Below the pieces are notes generated by a model. That model ran no database searches and was not told the origin of the DNA. It was given only the letters and a program-made list of their open reading frames with translations. A stretch of DNA of 64,000 nt from Neospora caninum Liverpool (Eukaryota > Apicomplexa > Conoidasida > Eucoccidiorida > Sarcocystidae): positions 2,374,714 to 2,438,713 of the forward strand of contig NC_018393.1 of the NCBI RefSeq assembly GCF_000208865.1. The letters are read 5' to 3'. Shown here in pieces: positions 11,880 through 22,977 of this stretch. The translations under genes and the position numbers were made by a program. How positions within the stretch are numbered: position 1 is the stretch's first letter; each line of letters begins with the position of its first letter.

Positions 11880-14800
11880 TTGAATTGTATATATGGATAT
11901 ACAAACCAAGTGAAACGGAAACGAGAACCATGCAACTGGAAATTTGCATACAATTGTACGTATGAATGTTTGTACGTATATATATATATATATATTCTTG
12001 AATTGTATATATGGATATACAAACCAAGTGAAACGGAAACGAGAACCATGCAACTGGAAATTTGCATACAATTGTACGTATGAATGTTTGTACGTATATA
12101 TATATATATATATGGCACCGTGGGAGTCCATTTGTTTGTATCGGTGTCTCCATCGGCATCTGTATTCTGCACCCAATTTGGTTACAGACTGTCTGTGGCC
12201 ATGGACATTTTTGTCGGTGTGTGTAGGCAGAAAACCAATCACATATACCGTCCGGCACCGCTTTGCATTTCCTCACCTCGGATGGCGTGTCTGCTATTGA
12301 GGACGCTGAGCATTGCCGGCAGGAATCGTTCCAGTGCCGGGCCGTCCAGGACGTGAGCAATAACCTGAACAGCATATACCCGAAGAGAGAGGAGCTAGAG
12401 CAATTGGTTTTTCCCAGCGCGTCGCGTTGTCCGGGGAAAAGATCGTCAGCCGCGTTTGCCAGACACGCCGTCAATCGCCGGAGACACCGACTCTGTCCGA
12501 GCTACACAGGCTCTTCTCTCTCTGTGTCAAGTCCCGCGACTCTACGGCCTCTAACGAATTCCTTCAGTGCCTCTCTCTCTCTTGCGCTCTGATCCTCTAC
12601 CCTCAGAACTGGCCCCTGTCGCTTTCCCGCCCCACAGGCGCTCGTACCCTCGCAAAACGGAGTGCAGCCAGAAACACTTGTTTGTCTCGATCTTGCAGGA
12701 GGAGGAGAACCACCTCAGAGATCTGCTGGACGAGGGCATCGTCCATTTGGTCGCCTGGGAGACACACGAGAAACAGAAGATCCGCAAGATCAGTGCAAAC
12801 CCCAGGGGAGAACAGAGAGGAAGACACCGCACAAGAGGGGTACTATGCTGCATAGCGCGCTTTGGATTCAAACGGAGCGACAACACAACAACGCGAGGAG
12901 GGAAGAGCACGAAGCGAGAAGGGAAGAAAGGTGAAGAGGAACGATTCAGCTGCGCTACACGAGACGGTCCAACCTAGTGCTAGACCCGTACTGCCGTCCG
13001 AGTGGATCGGCGCCCCGGATTTGACCCGATCGGAGCACTCAAAACGGAAACACCACAAGACAAGAGTAAGCCTCAGAAAACCGAGGCCAGTACATGTGTG
13101 TGTTCCACGGGCAGAGAGCCCACACTTGAGTTTGCCGAGAAGAAACGAAAACATCAGGCGAGAACGAAACGATCCCACCCCACCTTTCCCTCTAGGTGGT
13201 GACATTTCCACAGCGCGTCAGTCCGCCTTTACGTTTATTCGTCGCTGGAGCCGGCGCCTATTGAAGAACATTTCTAATGTCTCACGAGGCGATCCAGGCC
13301 GATGTTGCATGGGTATGCGCACAAGCGACCTTCATGAACTGAATCTGGGCTCTTGGTTCCGTAGAATGGAAGCAGGCTTTACGTCGGGTCCAGCCTTATT
13401 ATTTTATGGAACGCGCATGCATGGCAAACGGAAGACGGCTCACCGTAGCTGAAGACGATTCGACTGAGCGCCAGGACGGCTGCGGTCTTCAGGATTGGGG
13501 GCTCGGCACCGCCTCCGCGTGCGGTGATCCCCGTATTGCCGCCGAGGCCAGTGGCTATCAGGACAGCGAGGCGACTCACTGCAGTCAAGAGACACCCACG
13601 GGGACAGGAAAGCAGAGGCAGCAACCCGCGAGTAAATGGCCGGGCTGCAGAAGAAGCCAGAGAAAAACACCAGGAAGAACCAGCGAAAACAGACGCGAGA
13701 GGAGGCCTGGCTGGCAGCAGGAAAAAACGTTTTGCGGGTGAAACAAAGAGGCCTTTTGCTTTTTGGCAGACGCGCACGGCCGCACATGCAGCGACACGAG
13801 CACCGCATAAGCACAGCACAAAGGCGACACACACCTTTGGACTCCCATTCAGCTGGCAAAGGGAAGGAGGGTTTGGCGACCGAGGCACACAGACGCGAGA
13901 CCGAACAAACACAGACGACGGGCCATCGGTAACAGAAGCGCGGCAATTGACCCTATTCAACAAGAAATCGGCGGCGGGAAAGACGAGGACGGAGGAGATG
14001 CGAGAGAAAAGAGACTCTGCTTTCAACGCGAAGGCGACCATGGACTACAGACACAGAGACAGGTCCAGAGAAGAAGACGCTCGGGCCATCCGCGAGACGA
14101 TGGAAAAAGCGCTTGAACGAATTGGAGCGCTTGCGGTGGGAGGAAGGCCAGCAAAACGAAAATGTCTTTATGGGAACCCTCGGCTCGCAGGGTACGGCAA
14201 AGCGTGGGAGAGAAGGTCCCATGGAAGAACTCACGTTTCGCTGAGTCACCGTCACACGCTTCGCACAGGGCTGAGAGGGACGAGAACGCCGTTTCTCGCA
14301 CGAGACGATTGAGGTTCTTGAGCGACAGAATGATCTCCGGAACGACTGTCGGGAAGACGCGGTCAACGAGGAACGATTCCCAGAATGCTTTCGTGCCTGA
14401 GCACAGCAGCCAAAGGGGAGGAAAAGATAATCACATCCCCCGTCCACGACATATAAAACTGACACATCAAGCACACTGTGACCTGCTGGCGACTCGGGCA
14501 AAACACAGACTTCTCAGCATTTCCCTGTCTCCGACTATGCTTCTTGGTTAAGTTCATGCGATGAAGGCCCACTCAACAGCTTGGGATCACCACAGACGCC
14601 CTTTGGGTCCCTTCCTTTCGTTTGCCATCCTCGTCTGCTTCTTGATTGTCTTCTCTGAAACGTGCACCGACATTGCTGTCGCTCCGGACCACAGCCACAG
14701 ACAGGAGAATCCCGGGAAGCACAAGGCACGCCCGACCCTCACGGTGCGATGAGCTGCTTGGTTACTTTATTTCCCTTCTGCCGTCAGGAAACGGTGCTCA

Positions 14801-17800
14801 CCTGCGGGCTCCTGGCCGTCCCTTGCCGTCTGTGCAGCGAGAGTGAGGAATCCAACGAAGGCGCGGAGACATCCAAGCCGCGGTTTCTCTGCAGCGGTCC
14901 CACAGGACACAGTGCGGGCCTTCACGACAATCTCCCACAAACTCTCGAGCTCCTGCTGTCCTAGGAAGCAACTTGGTCCGGAGGCAGAGATCCCTGCCAA
15001 GGAGGAAGAACTCGAGGAACACGCCGACCTTTCAAGCACGTGCTTGAGAGCCTTGTAGCCACGACGGAGGAGCGCACGAAGAACGACGCGGTCGTCTGTT
15101 CGGGGTGCTCCAGTTGGCGTTTTCCACTGCGCATTGGTTCCGGCGAGATTGGCGTTCTGCTCTGCAGGTGTAGCGGCGGCTCGTTCCAGTCCTTGGGCGC
15201 ATGCAGCCACCAGCGTACGGAGGCTGTCGAACACTTCTAGACCTGCAAGGGAACCAGAGGAGAAAAACGACGCTATACCCGCTTCCCTGTACGAGGCCGC
15301 AAGATTCGGAAGGAACGTGGCAACGAAACGGGGACGAAGAGTCTGTCGGCACACGAAAAAAGCGGGAGGCACGAGAACGATACATCTGGAGATTCCCGTG
15401 GCATTCTGCCACACACCGTGGAGGAGCGGGCATGCCTGGAGAAGGACGAGCCACAAACCACTGCAACGAATGGAGACAAAGGCGAAAGCCAAACGACGAG
15501 CAAACAGAAAAGAAGGCGAGCAGGCGGACACGTGCACCGCGTGCTCGATTTTCCTCGTGACGAAAACAAGCAAGAAGGAAATTTAAACCGAGAGACCGAA
15601 GGTTCAAAAGAACATGCGAAACGCTGCGGAAGACCACAAATCCGAACGGAAGACGCCCAAGGACTGAACGGGGAGTCAAGGGCAAACACTGCTGCGGCAG
15701 GTGGACATTCGGTTCAGCAGCCGCTCGCTGTTGCTCTGAGACGCGGCAAGTAGCAGGCTTGTTGGCCACGCCTTCAGGGGAGCTGACGCAGGTCCTTTGG
15801 ATTCGGAGTTGCTTGTTTGAAGAAGCCCCAAAGACACTAGAACAGATGCAAAGGAGCATGACGCGGAGCCGGCCTTCAACAGCTCTGTGGCCTTCCGTTT
15901 CTGGCCGGTGTCCTTACCGACAGAACTGGGCAGAAAAGGATGCAAAGCATCAGTGATGTCGACGAGTGCAGAGCACTCCGCCACGCCCATGGTGACAGGA
16001 GCTGGAGGTGTAGAAGCGGATAGACCCGCGGCTTCGTTGGCTCGCCGGAGAAAGGCAGATGTGAAGCGCCGCACATTTGCATGCAGGAGGTCCGGCGGAC
16101 AGAGGGGCGCATAGGCCTGGACAAGGTCAAAGGGAAAGCGAGAGAGCAAACGTCAGTGAACCAACTACGGGGAAGCGAAACAGGGAGGGGCCGACGCCAC
16201 AGCAGCACATGAGAAGACCGCAGATCACACTGCGTAGGTTAGCGAGAGTGCAGGCGAGCGCCACGAGCCTCGGAACAGACGCGGTTCTTTCCAGCCAAAA
16301 GTGTGCGTCGTAGACCGATTCGAGAGGCAGATGAACGCATGCAACGTACCCTGATAGCGCCCAGCAGGTGCTGAGTTGCCTTCATTTTCGCGCTTTGCGT
16401 GAGTTGCTCGAGGTCTTCTTTTTCTCCTAGAAGCATCGCTGCAAGGGCCCGTTCTCCCGCAGTTTCTTCCTCTTTCTTCAAGGAGATTTTGTGGACTTGT
16501 AGGAAACGAACAACCAGGAACCCCATGAGCTGTGGTCCACACGCCTGCATCGACTGCCTTCCGCCAGGCTTCGTAGCCCTGCACAGCACACTCATCACGT
16601 CCTTCTCTGCGTCGTCCCTCTCTTGTTCGTTCTTGTTCTTGTCCTCGTCCTCGTCGTCTGTGATGCGCTCCTTCTCGCTCTCGACCAGCGCAGCATTCGA
16701 GAGGTTACGGATCGTGGCGCAAATCTCCTCCCTGAGTACGGGGTCGTGGAGGAACTGAATCATATTTTTCATCAGGCTAAAGTCGTTTTCCGCCACGCCT
16801 GTCGCGAGGTCGATAGGGTCACATGAGAAGCCCGGCAGCAAGCTCCAGAGCTGCTGACCCACACGGCAGAGTTCTCTCGCCTCGAGGGGGTTTTTCTTCG
16901 CCTTCACCGCAGTTTGCTGCTGAAGGAGCCGGGCAAGCGGCAGGAAGTGGGCGGAGAAGAAGCGCAGCTCGTCTCGGCCAAGAAGCCTGGGAAGGAGCGG
17001 CAGAGCCCATGCGTTGGTGACGGGGCACCGCTCGAGGAGAAACGCAAGCTGTTGAGGGGACAAGTCCCCGGAAATAGGGATACGCGAGCGAATTGGGAGC
17101 AGCTGAGGATCTGTCAGAACAGTGCGCGCCTTAAAGGCCCGCAACGCGGCCGAAAACGCGAGGCGAATGCGGCCTCTGTAAGGCAGGAGATCGTGCCGTT
17201 GAAGATCGGTCCGGGCCGGGTTGTCTTTCGCCAAGCCAAAGATCTCCTCCACAGTCTTCTTCCTCTCCGTTCTCTTCTTTTCGTGGCTCTCCTCACTTCG
17301 TTCCGGCTCTTCTCCCGTCTCCACGACCGCAAGCATGCCGACCACCTGGCGAAGCAAAGGCTTGAAGCAAGGCCTGTAGATTTCCAGGAACTGGTGGAGG
17401 AACTGCGGTAGGCATTTGCCGTCAAAGTCGTGCGAGACTGAAGAGGTGTTCCCCGTCTCGCTCCCTGGTCCTGCGGGCCGTCTGAACCGATCGAGCTCAG
17501 GGTGTAGAGTGCAGTCCAGAAATTGCTTGCACGCAACCGCCTCCAGCGCCGCGAAGAGCGCCCGAGAGGCTTCGAGTCCTTCGGGCAGTCGCCGCTTGTG
17601 GCGGAAGTGGAGCAGCGAGAGACAGAAGGAGACAGAGGACGGGAACGCAGGCACTGAGGCGACGCCGGAAGCTTCAATGAGGCGGCGCCCGGCCACAGAG
17701 GCGGCGCCGACGATCGACGGATCCGCCTCGGTCTCGAGAACTCTGCGTAGAGAACGGAAGACGCGTTCCACTGCTTGCATGCAGATGGAGAGGCGGAAGG

Positions 17801-19706
17801 AAGACGCCGAAACAGAAGCATCGGAGCCAGAGGAACGGGGGAGTGCCTCAGACTCCTTCACCACGCTCTTGATTCGAGCATCACTGTCGCCCCCTCCCAA
17901 GGACAATTTCTCAAGCTGCTGGAGCAAGAGCGTCTCGTCCAGAGTCTCTGCGTCTCGCGTCGTCGCACCAGATGTCTCACTCGCGCCTCCCCTGAAGCTG
18001 CCACCCTGGGCCTCGCCTTCCTCGGGGGCCTTCCACGCCTCCCGCGCCTCCCCTGCCCAGTGCATGAGTGCGGCTGTGGTTGCCGTCACAGCGTCGAGCC
18101 ACGCGGTTGCATACTGGACAGCTCCATGCGAAACTGGGGCGCTGCCTTTTCCTCTCTCGCCGAGTTCGTCCCATAGTCCCCTCTGTGTCCCTTGAGCTCG
18201 TTGCTGCTGAAGCAGCGCTGGCAAGAGCTGAACGGTCAGTGAAAAGGCCGACCCCGATGTGGCCGGGCGCGCCTCGGAGCACGCGTCTCCCGCCTTCCCC
18301 TTGGTTTCCACAGACCGGCCAGAGGCCGACGCGTCTGCGGACGTGTTCGCTCCCTCGCGAAACCCGCGAAAGCGCCGCACGTCGCGAATCACAGACGCCA
18401 CACATCGGAGGGCATCGGCGGCTGCGGGCGTCCGTCCCGCTCTTCTGGAGAGGAAGGCGAGCCGGATGCAGAGAGCCTCGGCGGCTTTGTGCGGAGGCTG
18501 CGGCAGCGACGCCGCGCTCTGCGCAGCCCCGGCGCGCCTTTTTTCGCTTTCGGCCTGGGTATTTTCCAGGCAAAGCAGAGGCGGCAGGCACCGGTGAAAG
18601 AAGGGGAGACTCCTCTGGAGTCGCGTGGACGCGGGGACACTGGCCCCGTGAGCGGCCTCGCCACTCGTGCCCAGTCCCGTCGAGGCTCGGGCAGCCAGCG
18701 TCTCCGGGACCACTGTGAAGTCGAGGCGGCGCACCCATCGGTCGAGGACGCCCATGCACGTCTGGAGCGATTCGAGAGCCTTCGTCGGTTTCCTGTTGGA
18801 TGCCAGAGGCGCGGTGGAGGCCTCGGAGGCGCACTCGGTGGCGAGGCGAAGCAAGTGCAAGGCGACTTGTCTGGCCAGCCAGCGAACAGACGCGCGGGGA
18901 TCCTCCGTCAGCAGGCGAAGCAGGCACGCCCAGACAGCGCGGGTCGGCAGGCACCCGCACGTCGCTGGGTCTTTCTCGTCTGAGCCTTGCGAGGGAACGT
19001 AAATGCGACGGAGAGCGTGGAGAAGGAGAAGAAGGGGCCGGGGAGACGCGCACCTCAGAAAGGTGCTCACCGCTTCGATCGCCTTCAGCAGACTGTCCAG
19101 CAGCGCTGCGTCTTCGTGGCACATTCGGTGACGCTCAGATGGTGACTGCGGGAGACCCTCGTCGACGAGAAGAGCGAAGAGAAGTGAGAGACCGGTGGTG
19201 ATGCGCCGAGTCCGTTCATTGTCTGGAGCCTCCGCGCCGGACGCAGCCTCTTTGCACACGCAAACAAGAAGAGTATGGAGAGACGTGGAGAGGAGAGAAG
19301 TTTGGACACCTTTGCTGTGTGCTGTCGGTGCCGTCTGACCGTCCACGCCCTGACGCAGGAGGTCTAGGCAGTCGAGTGCTGCGCCTGCATCGAACGGACT
19401 GCACCGTACGAGAAGCAGCGAAGAACCCCCAACTGCATGCTCGGAGGTGGTGAGGAGGAAGTCGTCTTCTTCATCTCTCTTCTGAGATGAGACGTTGTCC
19501 ATATCGTCGCCCTCATCTTGCGGAGTCTCTGCCTCTTGCGCGCGCTTGCGCAAGAGCTCTTCCGTCCGCCTAAAAACCTGCCGTTCCCTCAACAGCGTCG
19601 CGACAGCTGCATCATCCGAGGAAGAGGAGACAGAGGGGAGAGACCAGGCAGAAACAGAAGCAGTCTTCTGGCCCCGAAGGCGAGCCGGAGCCTTCTGAGT
19701 CCCCAT
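6024..19706 (-). CDS. RRP12: RRP12-like ribosome biogenesis/export HEAT protein
   Basis: Nucleolar HEAT-repeat factor (NUC173/RRP12 family) needed for 40S/60S maturation and export. Exons in coding order: 19706-16350, 16116-15690, 15242-14802, 14396-14235, 13578-13444, 12754-12648, 12364-12277, 11264-11218, 10633-10520, 9952-9800, 9315-9112, 8470-8227, 7609-7530, 7174-6908, 6131-6024. All junctions keep phase and give about 1977 residues, longer than the roughly 1200-1300 of yeast and human RRP12 because of low-complexity inserts. Family signatures: WSLLPGF near residue 956; the stretch AEKPRLGCLRAF then VPEIILSLK, matching human KRPRLKCLL and IPEVILCTK; NEEGRLVIPE near the C terminus, matching human SADGRLIIRE; KAKKARGDVK then EPFAYIRLNR, the diagnostic C-terminal motif; and a basic tail ending in KSRR. 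The start is the first ATG of a 1119-residue first exon. The end of exon 2 (15690) is the least certain border. Confidence 0.9.
11471..12113. repeat. Five-copy 100-bp minisatellite separated by (TA)n, in an RRP12 intron
   Basis: Five copies of a 100-bp unit begin at 11491, 11613, 11745, 11879 and 11997, each starting CTTGAATTGT and ending TTTGTACGTA. By eye the units are the same in sequence and exactly equal in length. They are separated and flanked by pure (TA)n tracts of about 17-34 bp, which are the only variable part. The array lies inside the intron 11265-12276 of the minus-strand RRP12 gene. Long open frames across it (runs of Tyr-Ile) are products of the repeat, not genes. Confidence 0.95.
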
Positions 19707-19850
19707 AGCCGACGGTGTCGAAAAGTAGCCGTTCTACGCATGAAACCTTCCACCGCCCCCCGAAGAAAGACAGTTCGGCAAAAAGCGAACCGAGAGGCAC
19801 AGGGATAGGGCGGTGAAAAGCGGTCTGTGTATTTTAGGCGGGGAAATCAG

Positions 19851-19857
19851 AGAGACG
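19851..19857 (+). promoter_or_regulatory. AGAGACG promoter-type motif upstream of RRP12
   Basis: AGAGACG matches the WGAGACG motif reported from Toxoplasma promoters and lies about 150 bp upstream of the RRP12 ATG. A 7-bp match on its own is weak. Confidence 0.3.
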
Positions 19858-20133
19858 GGGAAAGAAGACCACGCGTAACCGATGACAGCGGCCGCTCTTG
19901 ATGGTGTCTCCCGATCTCGCGTGTGGGGAAGTATAACAAAATGCGTTTTCAGTTCGAAGGAAACCGAGCTCGTTAACACGACCGTCTCTCCTTGCAATTC
20001 CGTACGGGGAGAAAACCCCATTCGTCCTCTTTCTGGCAGACAGGTTAGTCCGAGTCAACAGCAGTTTTTCAAGCGATCATCGCCTGCATGAGGCACACGC
20101 GCTTGAGGGCCTCATCTTCTGAGAGCGAACGGC

Positions 20134-20144
20134 TGCATGCATGC
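20134..20144. promoter_or_regulatory. Overlapping pair of TGCATGC motifs upstream of RRP12
   Basis: TGCATGCATGC contains two overlapping TGCATGC palindromes about 430 bp upstream of the RRP12 ATG. TGCATGC is a known over-represented element of Toxoplasma promoters and a candidate ApiAP2 site. Function here is inferred from motif and position. Confidence 0.4.
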
Positions 20145-21870
20145 GACTTGGCCAGTCAACGAAAAGCAGGCGACTCGATGCTTGCTCACCCGTCGCGAGT
20201 TCGCGTCTCCCGTCAGCGCTCGTAGAAACGTCTTTTTGTTGCGGAAAACATGACGGAATGCACACGGTTTGGAAGCATATTAATGGCGTGATAGTGATCA
20301 GGCATTTCGTCATGTAGGGTAGAGGGGAGAGCAGAATCTTTCTCTTGTGTCCCCAGGCAACGTATGTCCGACTCCGAGATCCGCCGCTGTACACATTCGA
20401 TAATTCCGATGGTTCATGCCATCGCCTGCTCGGCTTCTGAGCCGTAACCGTAAACAGATCATAAATGTTTCCCTAACTGGACTCCTTCCAAAAACTGTGG
20501 CATTCGAGCCGACCACTGGAGACATGGGTGAGGACCGTCAGGGCTGTTTCCCCGCGGGCACCCTATACAACTAAACCCGATTTCAGCGCATACTGGAAAC
20601 CGTCTTTTCTCGTGGATCTCGCCACCTCGATAGGAAGACAGATCTCAATCCCCATTTTCTTTTCTCAACTTTTCTTCTTCCCCTCCCCGTGATTCTACCT
20701 TGTGGTCTTGCCCGCTCAACTTCAACTTTTTAGCTGTCTTCGCTGCCGCGTTTCTACTGTGCCCGTAACGCGCCGACAAAAAAAACACTGCTTTTTCTTT
20801 GCGATCAATGAAGCGCTCGGGATATCAGCGGTATCTAAACTGTTGTATGGTTACCGCATCTGTACCGCACGTTAGAAAAAGTCGAGAAGGGTGACGCGTC
20901 CGGGAACAGAAAGATTCCTTCGGCTGGTCCCTCTGGCCGATTCCTTTCGTGGGAACGTGTGTATCTCAGCGGGATGGTGTGAATCAAAGTTAGTTGTAGC
21001 CAATGTAGCTGTGTATGCCAATCTGACAGATTCGCTTGCCGTCCCAGAGAGTACGCTGCAACATACTGCGAGGCGGACACTGTCACATTTCAAATGGAAT
21101 ACGAAAGCGGGAAAACGAGCACGTTTGTTTCCAAGGCAAAGGCTTTGCGTTATCTGCTTTTGAGGGGATGCTCCTCTAATTATCCAGTGTGTCGTGTTCA
21201 GCACTTTCAGCCTCGGAAGCAAGACAGCACCGAGTAGCTAAAATAGCGCCTCATACCAGCGAAAAGAGAACAGGAATAATCCGCTTAGTCAGAAGCGTCC
21301 TATCCTCTCAATCAACACCGCGGGATCCATACCGTCCTAAAACATGTGAAAACAGAGGAAGCAAGAAACGCGCGAGAGCTTGTCAAGCACCCCAAATCAG
21401 AAAAAATGCATTCCCCGACGTTTGCCGCGAGGTCGCTGAAATGATCCACGACTGTCACTGGTCAAGTTCACGCCAGATAAGCGGGGCTGAGAGAGGCATC
21501 TTCTCGCTCCGACCGAAGCGGAAGATGGACGCTCACAGATGCCATCCAGAGTTCCACGCGGGTACATGTGGATATATGTACCCCCAACAGATAATTCCCT
21601 TGGTAGGACGACGCCTCCCCCTTTCCGTGCGAAATGTGAACACACAAGAAAGTGGTGGAAGTGTCTGCGCTTTGTAATGCCTGTGTAGCGGCAGCGCGGC
21701 AAAACCAGAGGGAGGCCCCGATGGCACAGGTGTTGCCTAGCTGCCGCGAAGAACAAGCAACCTACGGTTTCACCTTTCCAACGTGACGTACTTGAACAAA
21801 TCGAAAAATCACAAGAAGGCACGGACCACTAATACACTTGAGAGAGAGGAGGCTGGTAGAAACGTGCAAG

Positions 21871-22266
21871 CTACGGCCTCTGAACTGTTCCTGGAGTGGG
21901 AATATTAGCTTGGTCCGTCTTGCTTTCCAGTGCTGGATGCTGAAAGCCTGTGGACTTTGCTCTCGACAGGTGGGGCGGCGGTAGCGTTCGTATTGCCCTC
22001 CGCTGACGCCTCCGTTCCTTTTTTCTTCTCACACGTCTCCTTTTAGCGTTTCGCCTCGGTCGCCAAGCTCTTGATAACAAACCTGCAAGACGGCCGCCCA
22101 CCTCCTGGATTTCGGATTCTTTGGGGCGCCCGCGCTCGTCGGTTTCGTCCTCTGAATCTCCTTCCTCGTCACTTGCTCCGCCGGTATGCCTGTCTTCCGT
22201 CATCACGATTTGGATTGCGCGCACAGAGGACGCGGCTGCGAGCGCCAATAGGATGAGTGGAGGCAT
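21871..22266 (-). CDS. Small secreted protein with acidic stretch and polybasic tract
   Basis: ATG at 22266 opens a 131-residue frame with a textbook signal peptide (MPPLILLALAAASSVRA). An acidic segment follows at about residues 32-44, then a dense Arg/Lys block at about 69-93 (includes RRRVRRKKERRRQRR), and a Pro/Ser tail. The polybasic block resembles a nuclear or nucleolar localisation signal. The frame is open upstream, with another ATG at 22455, but starting there would bury the signal peptide. I do not recognise the family. Secretion is well supported by the signal peptide; a destination such as dense granules or the host cell is speculation. It lies about 0.7 kb downstream of the RRLFE-bearing gene on the same strand, so a shared gene model with an intron cannot be fully excluded. 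Confidence 0.5.
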   Translation of the reverse strand: MPPLILLALAAASSVRAIQIVMTEDRHTGGASDEEGDSEDETDERGRPKESEIQEVGGRLAGLLSRAWRPRRNAKRRRVRRKKERRRQRRAIRTLPPPHLSRAKSTGFQHPALESKTDQANIPTPGTVQRP

Positions 22267-22977
22267 GGCGAGAAGCACATTTACCCCAAGGGCGGTTCTT
22301 GGCTGTGCCTCCTGAGCGAGCCAGGTAAACGGGAAAGCGAGGGAAGGCGGGCAGACGGTAGTGATAGTTAGTGTGACAGCGTGACGGCGAGGGAAAAGCA
22401 CAGCATTGGTCACAGCTGCTAATGGTGGTGAAAAACGAACAGCTGGAGAGGACATGACTGGCACCGTTTTCGAGGGCAACACGGGAGCGTACAAGCGAAG
22501 CAAACGAAGCGAGAATTGAAGCGGAGATCCTTGTGGGGGCGAGCGTTTTCTGCGGCCCGAATGACGAGTAGACTGTTAAGCTCAAATGTAGACGTGACGC
22601 ATATAAATCGGAAAAGATTGGACACGGAAGGATCTACAGTGCGCCCCGTACCCCACGGTGACCGTAGCCGTCACTTTGGTAAGGCAAACATCCGACACCG
22701 AACGTCTTTGCCCTCGTCCTCTGTTTTTGCAGGACGAATTAGCGCAAACGAGTGGAGATGCGTGACGTACTGATGAGCCAAGACCCGTGGGACTAGGGAA
22801 GTTCTCTTACAAATTCCCTTTCACATGAAACACACGAATTCACTGTGGTTGTTGTTGCCTTGCCCCTTCTTACGACGCATCAGTGCGTCGGTGTGTCGAG
22901 GTATTTGCCTTCTTCGTATCGGCTCCACTGACAGAGTTTCTCTGTCTTTGGGAGTGTTCAGTCATGTCTTGTGATCT

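Larger units (their letters stand above)
19707..21870. other. Intergenic region upstream of RRP12
   Basis: About 2.2 kb between the RRP12 start and the stop of the next minus-strand gene. It should hold the RRP12 promoter and 5' UTR (motifs listed separately) and the 3' UTR of the 22266 gene. Only short open frames without splice or composition support are seen. Confidence 0.5.

Noticed and set aside
11457..12474. Long open frames on both strands full of Tyr-Ile repeats
   Set aside because: They are translations of the (TA)n minisatellite inside an RRP12 intron and have no splice or start support.
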